A DNA stretch of 40,186 bases, taken from positions 1 through 40,186 of the forward strand of contig CANJHO010000015.1 in NCBI GenBank assembly GCA_947474165.1, in the 5' to 3' direction. Below are positions 25,538-32,443 of the stretch, piece by piece; position 1 is the first letter of the stretch; each line of letters begins with the position of its first letter. The DNA comes from Legionellaceae bacterium (GTDB lineage: Bacteria > Pseudomonadota > Gammaproteobacteria > Legionellales > Legionellaceae). The notes below the pieces were generated by a model. It saw only the letters and a list, made by a program, of their open reading frames with translations, was not told the DNA's origin and searched no databases. Both the position numbers and the translations under genes were made by a program.

Positions 25538-25685
25538 TAGACAGCGTTCATTGTTCAGCCAACAATTAAAAGTTCGGAGGCCAGATTGAGGGTGTGGTGA
25601 GCAAGCTTAGCTCAGACTAAGACGCCAAAAACACTTCGGAGGCATCCACATTGTGAACGTCGACTGTTAGCAAGATTGCTGTCTA
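25538..25685. other. Structured intergenic segment with repeated TTCGGAGGC; possible ncRNA
   Basis: Bounded by TAGACAGC (25538-25545) and its complement GCTGTCTA (25678-25685). Inside, TTCGGAGGC occurs at 25573-25581 and 25635-25643, each preceded by GCCAA, giving a 62-nt period, and a short hairpin lies at GAGC-AAGCTTA-GCTC. A CGTCTTTTTT run follows at about 25690-25699, which could end a rightward transcript. No known RNA family was recognised; not tRNA, RNase P or tmRNA. Adjacent 25437-25537 shows nothing. Confidence 0.35.
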
Positions 25686-25716
25686 CAACCGTCTTTTTTA
25701 TTCATTTCAATATATT

Positions 25717-25778
25717 CAGTGATCACCTCGTTTTCATCCGAGTAGCGTTGGTCTACAAAAAATGAGGGGATTCATGAG
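25717..25778 (+). repeat. Dispersed 63-nt repeat, copy a
   Basis: From CAGTGATC to GATTCATGAG this stretch matches 38637-38699 in the same orientation, with one 1-nt gap and roughly 80% identity. The best-kept part is GCGTTGGTCTA followed by AAAAAATGAGG and GATTCATGAG. It lies about 35 bp upstream of the PmrA-like box of the coiled-coil gene. Function unknown. Confidence 0.65.
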
Positions 25779-25813
25779 TCCAACATTCCATTAAAATAAC
25801 ATTTTTTGAGCGA

Positions 25814-25846
25814 CTTAATAAAATCTTAAGCTTGGTGTCATAGAAT
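25814..25846 (+). promoter_or_regulatory. PmrA-box-like tandem repeat plus TAGAAT before the coiled-coil gene
   Basis: CTTAATAAA-AT-CTTAAGCTT (25814-25833), seven bases, then TAGAAT (25841-25846). Spacing and second half-site match the element at 14662-14694 exactly (TTAAGCTT, 7 bp to the -10). Each half agrees with the Legionella/Coxiella PmrA half-site cTTAATatT at 7 of 9 positions. Predicted leader about 57 nt. Confidence 0.55.
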
Positions 25847-25909
25847 GGTGTCTTTGATGCACTGTTATTAAATAACCGTTGCATGTTTAAGATTTTTTGG
25901 AGTATGAAA

Positions 25910-28411
25910 ATGAAGCAGCCTGATGAAGTGAGCAAAAAAAACGCTTATCCCCTGGCTTCTGTGGCGTGTGTTGAGTTAACTAAGCCCAAAGGAAAGAAAT
26001 CGAAAGTGAGAGAGGTTGTGATCGAAGCTCCGCCATCGATTAGTCTAACGCAGGACGACATAAAGGCTCGTAAACGAGATTTACTTACGCAAATAGAAGA
26101 AAAGATTGATGAAGTGAGTGATTTGAGGAAATGGCATGATCCATCACATTTTAATTCCAATCATCGAGACAATGAGCTAATGCAAGGGCAGCTTGCCATT
26201 AGAGAGAGTCTTAACAAAAAAATAAAAGAATTGCGCAAAAGTAGGAACATGGTCATTACGGAACGTAATTTAGTTTATAAGGCAATTGATGTATTTTTAG
26301 GTACGGATGAAGTATTACTCAACAACCTATCGCTCGAACAAAAAGAAAAAATTGTTAGCTTTTTTAACTTTATTCAACCTGAATTAAATCTGACGATTAA
26401 AACCTTAGTGCCGAATCATCTGCCGTTGTTACTTAAATACCATCGCTTATCAACGAGCGCTTTAGATGGTCTCAAATTAGACCTCGAAGCATATCATTGG
26501 AAGCGTCAAGACATCGAAACCGTCATGCAAGCACTTTTAAAAGAAGATGCGATTGTGCTTTCATTCAAGAAACTTACACTCGAATATAAAAAAGACCTTG
26601 TTCGTTTCTTTAATTATATGCGACCTGGCTTAAAATTAGAAACTTACACATTAAACCCGATTGATACGGTGTTGTTCATTAAACAATTTCAGCAGATCTT
26701 ACTTAATCTTGATGAACAGGATTTATCTTTCCTCACACGTTATGCTGCTGAATATCGTGAGGTGAACAATCAGATCACCGCAATACTTGGGGAACCGATT
26801 GAAAAAATTGACAAAGAGATGAGTGAGGCACAATTTAGTGAGGCGACTGAACATTTAAAATGTTTGAACGAAGAGATTATTCTATTGAATCAAGTTATTC
26901 AGTCGATGTTTAATTCATTTGATCGCCCAGCGTTAGATCACGCTGTGGAGTTGGATGTACTATTGAGTGATGTTAAGTCTATTTTTAATGAAGTGCCCCT
27001 TATTTTAGATAAAAGAAACCATGAAGCACACAGGCTTACGAGTTCTGGTGCTGCTCGTGAAATACCATCGGAAATAACGCGTCTTGGCAGAAACATTCAA
27101 AGTGCTGAAACCACAAAAAATAAACTCAATGGGATCAAAAATAGCTTGATTGAGAAGTTGTCTCAGTTTCAGGAAACCCTTGCTGCGGTTAAAAAGAGAA
27201 GAAAAGACGACGCTGCTTCAGTTCAATGGGATTTGAAATTTCTCCTTGAGAGGTCGATTTCAACAATTAACACCATTCAATCGTCTCAGATTTATGCCAG
27301 CGTCTTAGGGGATAATACCAATGAGGCACAATTCACCCTACATAGATTATTAGAAGTGATACAGAATAAGAGTAATGAGGAATTTGATTCAACTATTCGA
27401 TGTGATGCTGAGATTAACTTGTCAAAAAATAAAGCGATATTGGTGAATAGTCAAACCATGGATATGGTTTTGGTTCTTGTCAAACAAGTGAATGATCGAT
27501 TGACCTTCAAATATCAGGCACAAAAAGATCGTTTGAATGCAATTGATCGCGCTATTGCTGAGATTGAGGCGCTTGAGGTATTAAGCCCAGATTACTTGAA
27601 TGCATTTAAGCGGACCCCGGGTGAGGCTGCAAAATTAATTGCGTTAAGCCAAGTTGAGAACAGAGATTTTCTAGCTGACGATAATTATTGTAAAACATCA
27701 CAAGCAATGGATGAATTAATTGTGCGTAAAGAGTCTCAACTAAGGGGTTTGCAGGAAAGATCGCGCCGAATGCAAACAAGAGATGTCATTCTTGCACGAG
27801 ATATTCTTCAATCAATCAATGCTGATATTGTTGGACTGAAAGATGAGTTACCTGAAAAAATTATTTTAATTACCCAGAAAGATCAGTTAGAGCGCCAGTT
27901 AGAGTTTTATTTATCCTGTGATTTAAGCTCAGAGGCGTTTATTTCTATACGGGATAAAACGGCTAGGATCTGTTCTAAAGAAGTCGCCATCATGAACCGA
28001 ATGATTGCATTAGTAGAAAAAGAAAGAGATGAGATAACTGATCTTAAGGATGCAAAGCGCGATATTCTTCAAGTCATAGTGACTCAGTTAAGTACTAACT
28101 TAGTGTGCTATAACCAATTAAGAAAAAATAAAAATGAATTTATTCATGATGCTATCCAAGTGATAAAAGATGCGGTTTCTGAAAAGAATTTGTCGAAACT
28201 TTGTTTGGGTAGTAACTCACTGATTAATTTTATCTACACGGCTTTATTAAACCCGCTCAGCTGGTTAGTCTCACTGCTTGGAAAAAAACCTTTCAGTGCT
28301 GGATTATTTGCAAGTTCGACAGCAAAGAGCGTGGCTGGTGCTGCACGAGAGGCGCATGAGGAATTAATATCGCTTGTGAGGACGGAAGTACCAGTAGGAC
28401 CTGCTGCTTAA
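25910..28411 (+). CDS. Large coiled-coil orphan protein, effector-like
   Basis: 833 aa from the ATG at 25910, chosen because GGAG lies seven bases upstream; the in-frame ATGs at 25883 and 25904 have no usable site. No family recognised. The protein is almost entirely charged, Leu-rich helix with long heptad stretches (for example KRDLLTQIEEKIDEVSDL near 54-71, and several segments between 400 and 760), no signal peptide, and a short hydrophobic region close to the C-terminus (INFIYTALLNPLSWLVSLLG, about 775-795) followed by about 40 residues. Large coiled-coil orphans with a terminal hydrophobic patch and a PmrA-type promoter are common among Dot/Icm effectors, but secretion is inferred only. 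It is a single gene between non-coding DNA and the convergent ABC operon. Confidence 0.68.
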   Translation: MKQPDEVSKKNAYPLASVACVELTKPKGKKSKVREVVIEAPPSISLTQDDIKARKRDLLTQIEEKIDEVSDLRKWHDPSHFNSNHRDNELMQGQLAIRESLNKKIKELRKSRNMVITERNLVYKAIDVFLGTDEVLLNNLSLEQKEKIVSFFNFIQPELNLTIKTLVPNHLPLLLKYHRLSTSALDGLKLDLEAYHWKRQDIETVMQALLKEDAIVLSFKKLTLEYKKDLVRFFNYMRPGLKLETYTLNPIDTVLFIKQFQQILLNLDEQDLSFLTRYAAEYREVNNQITAILGEPIEKIDKEMSEAQFSEATEHLKCLNEEIILLNQVIQSMFNSFDRPALDHAVELDVLLSDVKSIFNEVPLILDKRNHEAHRLTSSGAAREIPSEITRLGRNIQSAETTKNKLNGIKNSLIEKLSQFQETLAAVKKRRKDDAASVQWDLKFLLERSISTINTIQSSQIYASVLGDNTNEAQFTLHRLLEVIQNKSNEEFDSTIRCDAEINLSKNKAILVNSQTMDMVLVLVKQVNDRLTFKYQAQKDRLNAIDRAIAEIEALEVLSPDYLNAFKRTPGEAAKLIALSQVENRDFLADDNYCKTSQAMDELIVRKESQLRGLQERSRRMQTRDVILARDILQSINADIVGLKDELPEKIILITQKDQLERQLEFYLSCDLSSEAFISIRDKTARICSKEVAIMNRMIALVEKERDEITDLKDAKRDILQVIVTQLSTNLVCYNQLRKNKNEFIHDAIQVIKDAVSEKNLSKLCLGSNSLINFIYTALLNPLSWLVSLLGKKPFSAGLFASSTAKSVAGAAREAHEELISLVRTEVPVGPAA

Positions 28412-28419
28412 TCGGTCGC

Positions 28420-28447
28420 GCATGATTTAGCCCTGGGTTAATCATGC
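28420..28447. terminator. Inverted repeat between convergent genes
   Basis: GCATGATT (28420-28427) pairs with AATCATGC (28440-28447), with extra partial pairing inside (CC with GG). It straddles the permease stop codon and lies nine bases after the coiled-coil gene stop. There is no U-tract, so bidirectional termination is only plausible. The left part also equals the end of hairpin element 1 (CATGATTTAGCCCTGG, 28421-28436). Confidence 0.35.
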
Positions 28448-29211
28448 AGCCCCACGCCTTTTTTGAGCAAGAGAAGGTTTAAACAGCTCAAGGCCATCAA
28501 TAGGATACAAATAATACTCATGGCCACCACCATGTTGGTTTCCTGGTGGCCAATCATCGCTTGACGCAACGCACTCACCATATAAAAAATCGGGTTAAAA
28601 CAAGAAACCTTTTGCCATAATGGGGGAAGCATGCTGGTTGCATAAAATACACCGCCTAGGTAGGTCATCGGGGCGAGTACAAAGGTGGGTACGAGGGCAA
28701 CATCATCAAAGGTGCGTGCTAGCATCCCATTGGTGAAGCCCGCCAATGAAAATAAGGCTGCAACCAATACCACAACCAAGAGTGTCATGGGGATATGTGT
28801 GAAATCAATCTCCACAAAGAAACAGGCGACAAAAAAAACAAGACAGGCGACAATCACCCCTCTTAAAACACCGCTTAACGTGTACCCCAAGAGCATGAGG
28901 CTATAGTGCATGGGGCTGACTAACATTTCTTCAATATTCTTTTGGAAGCGGGCGCTAAATAATGAGGTCGATACATTGGCGTAGGCATTGGTAATGACCG
29001 CCATGATGATAAGACCTGGTGCGATGAAGGTGGCATAACTCAGGCCGTGAATAGCACCCACGCGTGAACCAATGACCGTTCCAAAAATTAAGAAATATAA
29101 GAGCGTTGTGATCACAGGCGGTAAGAATACTTGGCTGGCTATTCGAAACATGCGCACCAATTCGCGCCGAATCAAGGTATAGAGCGCAATCAGCTGTTGA
29201 TTAATTGTCAT
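28438..29211 (-). CDS. ABC-2 type transporter permease (YadH-like)
   Basis: 257 aa with six membrane helices. Start TLIRRELVRMFRIASQVFLPPVITTLLYFLIFG is typical of ABC-2 exporters (YadH/NodJ group), and the NIEEMLVSPMHYS coupling loop and AGFTNGMLARTFDDVALVPTFVLAPMTYLGG stretch match that group. It overlaps the ATPase gene by 11 bp, so the two are translated together as a half-size pair forming a dimeric exporter. Substrate unknown; the YadGH homologues of enterobacteria are also undefined. Confidence 0.92.
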   Translation of the reverse strand: MTINQQLIALYTLIRRELVRMFRIASQVFLPPVITTLLYFLIFGTVIGSRVGAIHGLSYATFIAPGLIIMAVITNAYANVSTSLFSARFQKNIEEMLVSPMHYSLMLLGYTLSGVLRGVIVACLVFFVACFFVEIDFTHIPMTLLVVVLVAALFSLAGFTNGMLARTFDDVALVPTFVLAPMTYLGGVFYATSMLPPLWQKVSCFNPIFYMVSALRQAMIGHQETNMVVAMSIICILLMALSCLNLLLLKKGVGLHD

Positions 29212-30115
29212 GATGAATCAGCTCCATAAAGAGTTCTTCCAATCGATTGGTTTTATTGCGCATGCTGTGTATTTTAAGACCGCGTTGATTAAATAGAGCA
29301 AATACATGATTAAGTGTTTGTTGATTATCAATGCGAAGTTCAAATGTATGGGGGTCGAGCTGATGTATTAGTAATGAGTCTAATTCGGGTAGGGTGCCAA
29401 TGGGTTCAACCGTGTTGAAAACAAAGGTTTGATAGTGCAGCTTTTGTAGTAATTGACTGATGGAAGTATTTTCAATGATTTGGCCTTTGTCAATGATGGC
29501 AATGTTTTTGCAAAGTTGCTCTGCTTCTTCCAAATAGTGGGTTGTGAGTATAATGGTTGTGCCTTGCTCATTGATGCGGGTTAGAAAGTCCCATAGGCTG
29601 CGGCGAACCTCAATGTCGATACCGGCGGTGGGTTCATCAAGAATCAAGACCTTGGGTTCATGGATTAGAGCACGTGCAATCATTAATCGGCGCTTCATCC
29701 CGCCTGACAAATGGCGCACGATGGTTTGTCGTTTGTCCCATAATCCTAATTGTTGTAGGAGATTATTGGCAATGGGGGTGGCGTGTCGACGCGAGAGGCC
29801 ATAGTAACCCGCTTGTGTTAAGAGAATTTGTTCGCAGGTTTCGAAAATACTGAGATTAATTTCTTGGGGCACGAGACCTAAGCAAGATTTAGCTCGTTCA
29901 GGTTGTTTGTCTAGATCATAGCCATTAATATGAATAGTGCCCGAGGTTTTGGTTAATAGCGTGGTAATTAACCCAATGGTTGTTGATTTCCCAGCACCAT
30001 TCGCGCCAAGGAGCGCAAAAAAATCACCCGTTTTGACGCTTAAGTCGATGCTTTTTAAGGCCTCAACGCCATTGGTATAGGTTTTTCTTAATTGTCGGAT
30101 GTCTAGGGCATACAT
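29201..30115 (-). CDS. ABC transporter ATPase (YadG-like)
   Basis: 304 aa from the ATG at 30115 (MYALDIRQLRKTY), preferred over in-frame starts at 30127 and 30148 because the ABC fold normally starts here; none has a clear ribosome site. It has Walker A GANGAGKST (about 38-46), Q-loop LVPQEINL, signature LSGGMKRRL, Walker B VLILDEPTAGID and H-loop LTTHYLEEAEQL. The C-terminal 80 residues form the regulatory tail usual in DRA/YadG-type exporters. It pairs with the permease gene overlapping by 11 bp. The upstream gap holds an imperfect hairpin. Confidence 0.95.
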   Translation of the reverse strand: MYALDIRQLRKTYTNGVEALKSIDLSVKTGDFFALLGANGAGKSTTIGLITTLLTKTSGTIHINGYDLDKQPERAKSCLGLVPQEINLSIFETCEQILLTQAGYYGLSRRHATPIANNLLQQLGLWDKRQTIVRHLSGGMKRRLMIARALIHEPKVLILDEPTAGIDIEVRRSLWDFLTRINEQGTTIILTTHYLEEAEQLCKNIAIIDKGQIIENTSISQLLQKLHYQTFVFNTVEPIGTLPELDSLLIHQLDPHTFELRIDNQQTLNHVFALFNQRGLKIHSMRNKTNRLEELFMELIHHDN

Positions 30116-30141
30116 AGTCACATACATCGTATCATAGTAAC

Positions 30142-30276
30142 GTCTCAATAATGCCTGGATATTTTAATGTTCGCCAACTCAAAGAAAGCCCGTGATCAAT
30201 TTAATTTACTGATTAATATTGGCTTTCGGTTTTCAGTGCGTTAGAAAACATTAGGATATCCAGGCGTTATTGAGAC
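30142..30276. repeat. 135-bp imperfect hairpin upstream of the ABC operon
   Basis: GTCTCAATAATGCCTGGATA (from 30142) is complementary, with one mismatch, to the end at 30257-30276. The complementarity goes on with gaps to an inner perfect stem GAAAGCC/GGCTTTC (30184-30190, 30221-30227) around a 30-nt A+T-rich loop. No target duplication is evident, and the loop is unrelated to the 50-nt core of the two hairpin elements. It could be an older MITE-like insertion or a leader structure. Confidence 0.6.
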
Positions 30277-30343
30277 ATTAGGTAAAAAAGAATAAGTATA
30301 ATTCTAATTGAGGCAAAGAAGTAATTAATTTTGTAAAATGTTT

Positions 30344-30943
30344 TTAGAACAAAAGCGCCATGGGTCGAATTTTCAACCAAGCCGCAATGCTATAGCGTGT
30401 TTCGTAAGCTGTGGCGACCTCGTGCGGCAGATTGCTATTAAAACAAACCAATCGATTGCCCTGTGGCTTAATTTTTGTCAGCAGTTGGTCATTTAAATCA
30501 TAGAGGATTAACTCACCGCCAAACGCATCCTGCCAATCTTCATTGAGATAATACACACAGGAAATACGTCTATCTTGCGACGTGGCGAATTGATCCACAT
30601 GTTTTTTATAAAAACTGTTCGGTGGGTAGATGGCGAAATGGGCTTCATTGGCAATCAATCCAAGAAACAAAGATTGATTGAGTGCTTGAGCCAGCGCCTC
30701 AAGTTTTGCAAAGTAATGGTCGATGGCCGGGTTGCCACAGGCTTTATCTAACCAAAAAATAGAATCACTTCGAATGCTTTGATTAAGGGTTTTATCGGAA
30801 GCAGGACCTATTTTTGCCGATTTAAAATAACCCTCGATTTGGGTTGCTTGAATTGCGTTCTGAAGGGCTTGATAATGATCTATTTTTAGAAAATCATCCA
30901 TGAGATGAAAGCCCTGATGGTAAATATCTTCTGCAATGGTCAT
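30344..30943 (-). CDS. 2-oxoglutarate/Fe(II)-dependent dioxygenase, prolyl 4-hydroxylase type
   Basis: 199 aa. Double-stranded beta-helix residues: His115 and Asp117 (KKHVDQF), then RRISCVYYLNEDW, GGELILYD, distal His174 in FNSNLPHEV, and Arg183 (ETRYSIAAW), the usual 2-oxoglutarate anchor. The short length and the order fit bacterial P4Hc-type hydroxylases of the PKHD-like or SM-20/EGL-9-like group. The target may be a protein proline (for example on a ribosomal protein or EF-Tu), but this cannot be read here. It lies 8 bp after the metallopeptidase gene, so they are probably co-transcribed. Confidence 0.88.
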   Translation of the reverse strand: MTIAEDIYHQGFHLMDDFLKIDHYQALQNAIQATQIEGYFKSAKIGPASDKTLNQSIRSDSIFWLDKACGNPAIDHYFAKLEALAQALNQSLFLGLIANEAHFAIYPPNSFYKKHVDQFATSQDRRISCVYYLNEDWQDAFGGELILYDLNDQLLTKIKPQGNRLVCFNSNLPHEVATAYETRYSIAAWLKIRPMALLF

Positions 30944-30951
30944 GATGGGCC

Positions 30952-31653
30952 TTAAGTATTCATTGGCAAGTTAAGTGTTTCCTTGTGAATGCGCCACTCC
31001 GGCATAAATTGATCCATGAGTTGGTGGAAGCGTTTGTTGTGGCTCGCCTCAAGGAGATGAACCATTTCATGAACCAAGACGTACTCAAGGCATTGGATGG
31101 GCTTTTTTATCAAAAGTAGATTTAACCAAATACGCCGAGTGCGTACATTACAAGAGCCCCAGCGTGTTTTCATGATTTTAGCGCCCCAGGCGGTCACGTT
31201 AACGTTCATTATAGGTTGCCATTTTTGAATCAACGCAGGCACTAGCGATTGTATTTGTGTTTGATGCCATTGTTTTAAAATCGCTTGTTTTTGATGAAGG
31301 GTGCTATCTCGTTTTGTGCTCAATTGTAGCACATTTTTGCACAGGTTCACTTTAAAACTGCTTTGATGTTCAATCAGGGCGAGAGTATAAGGTTCTCCTA
31401 GAAAATAATGTTGTTCGCCGTTTTGCAGGAGGGGCGGGAGGGTGGGAGGCAGGGCTTGCACCCGGGCTCGCTGGGTATGAAGCCACTCACGCTTCGCTTC
31501 AATTTGTTGGTAAATATGCTTTAGGCTTAATTTTAATGGGGCACTCAATCGAACGCGCCCATCGGGAGGATAAATACGCAAGTGCATGTTTTTTATTGGT
31601 TTTCGAAGTACTTCTATCGAAATACCATCAATTTCTATATGAAGAGAGTCCAT
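30952..31653 (-). CDS. YgjP-type (DUF45, M48-like) metallopeptidase
   Basis: 233 aa from the ATG at 31653; a GTG directly before it extends the frame by one codon. Zinc site HEMVH at about 195-199 with a third ligand His in ASHNKRFH, preceded by the family block MKTRWGSC (about 161-168) and IWLNLLLIKKP. Full-length for the family. YgjP-like proteins are cytoplasmic zinc hydrolases of poorly known substrate, often encoded singly. It precedes the dioxygenase gene in a two-gene unit. Confidence 0.88.
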   Translation of the reverse strand: MDSLHIEIDGISIEVLRKPIKNMHLRIYPPDGRVRLSAPLKLSLKHIYQQIEAKREWLHTQRARVQALPPTLPPLLQNGEQHYFLGEPYTLALIEHQSSFKVNLCKNVLQLSTKRDSTLHQKQAILKQWHQTQIQSLVPALIQKWQPIMNVNVTAWGAKIMKTRWGSCNVRTRRIWLNLLLIKKPIQCLEYVLVHEMVHLLEASHNKRFHQLMDQFMPEWRIHKETLNLPMNT

Positions 31654-31691
31654 CACAAGGTGCTTTCATGGGGAAAGTCTTATGATACCAA

Positions 31692-32156
31692 TTAACGACG
31701 ATTAGGAATACAAGGGCTATCCACATATTCACCATTAACGGTTAAAATCATGTTCACATCGGCGCGTTGATAGCGAACCATTGTCTCATATTGTGCTTGG
31801 GTCACATAACCATAAATGTTCCCACAATACACCAAAGCAGAAGCCTGTGGGTGTGCACGGGCTTTTAATGGGATGTCACAGTCCCAGTGATAATGGGTCA
31901 AATCACAATTGGCAAAGGTTAGCGTGGGTAGAGCGAACAATGCAATAAGTGGGCTGATGTGCCAGCAATTCCTGCCCAAAAAGTTCAGTGCTGACAAGTG
32001 GTTGAGCTTAGATGTCTTTCGCCAACACGCATGAAGCCATCCTGGCGCTCTCGAAAGCCATCCATGGCGTTCAAAGGTTGGCGAAAGACATCTAAGCTTA
32101 ACCACTTGTTCATTGAGTTTTAATGCAGGGCAAGAATTGCTGCTGATGTGCTTCAT
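31692..32156 (-). CDS. Small secreted Cys-containing protein, signal peptide split by an in-frame hairpin insertion
   Basis: 154 aa from the ATG at 32156, which has GGAGAG nine bases upstream. No family recognised. The C-terminal 72 residues carry four Cys, fitting two disulfides in the periplasm. Residues 6-68 (63 codons) come from hairpin element 2 plus one target copy. Removing them joins MKHIS to PLIALFALPTLTFA, a textbook Sec signal peptide with an A-N cleavage point, giving a 91-aa precursor. As it stands, the hydrophobic core begins near residue 68, far from the N-terminus, so export may be lost or the insert may form an N-terminal extension. The reading frame was kept because the insertion is 189 bp. 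Gene and element both appear intact; product status is uncertain. Confidence 0.72.
   Translation of the reverse strand: MKHISSNSCPALKLNEQVVKLRCLSPTFERHGWLSRAPGWLHACWRKTSKLNHLSALNFLGRNCWHISPLIALFALPTLTFANCDLTHYHWDCDIPLKARAHPQASALVYCGNIYGYVTQAQYETMVRYQRADVNMILTVNGEYVDSPCIPNRR
31963..32142. mobile_element. Hairpin insertion element 2 (180 bp, 9-bp target duplication), in frame in a gene
   Basis: Arms of 64 bp (31963-32026) and 66 bp (32077-32142) begin CAGCAATTC and end GAATTGCTG. The inner 30 bp or so have a single mismatch; the outer part is imperfect with small gaps. The loop is again exactly 50 nt (32027-32076) and matches the loop of element 1 at 36 of 50 positions. Direct repeat CTGATGTGC at 31954-31962 and 32143-32151 marks the target. 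Element plus one target copy is 189 bp, so translation runs through it. Confidence 0.88.
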
Positions 32157-32288
32157 GGTTAAGCTCTCCATAATGGGTTTACAATCTATCTATCGGCTTT
32201 TTATTGAAATGCTTTAATTGGACTAAAAGGGTTGATTTTTTTGCTGGCTATTCAACGTTATTTTTGCTAACCTTCGCAGTTCAACGAT

Positions 32289-32402
32289 GGTGGCTCTATT
32301 GGTCCCCTCGCGACGATAAATTGTGAACCCCGTCAGGCCCGGAAGGGAGCAGCGGTAACAATTGATTCGGGCGCCGGGGTGTGGCTCTTAGAGCTGCCGC
32401 CC
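32289..32402 (+). ncRNA. ffs: 4.5S signal recognition particle RNA
   Basis: The universal SRP core is clear: GTCAGGCCCGGAAGGGAGCA at about 32332-32351, with the GGAAG tetraloop region and the asymmetric AGCA loop that binds Ffh. Flanking arms pair over the whole length: GGTGGCTCTA at the 5' end with TAGAGCTGCCGCC at the 3' end, and CCCCG with CGGGG nearer the core. Length about 114 nt, as in E. coli. Boundaries are estimated from the terminal pairing. It stands just upstream of dnaX. Upstream, TGCTAACCT (near 32269) may be an extended -10. Confidence 0.93.
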
Positions 32403-32443
32403 AATGTGTGAACCTTCTTACTCAAACGTGAATCTGATACCTT

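Noticed and set aside
30142..30276. The ABC leader hairpin as a member of the same hairpin family
   Set aside because: Ends are not CAG/CTG, the loop is A+T-rich and unrelated, and no flanking direct repeat is found.
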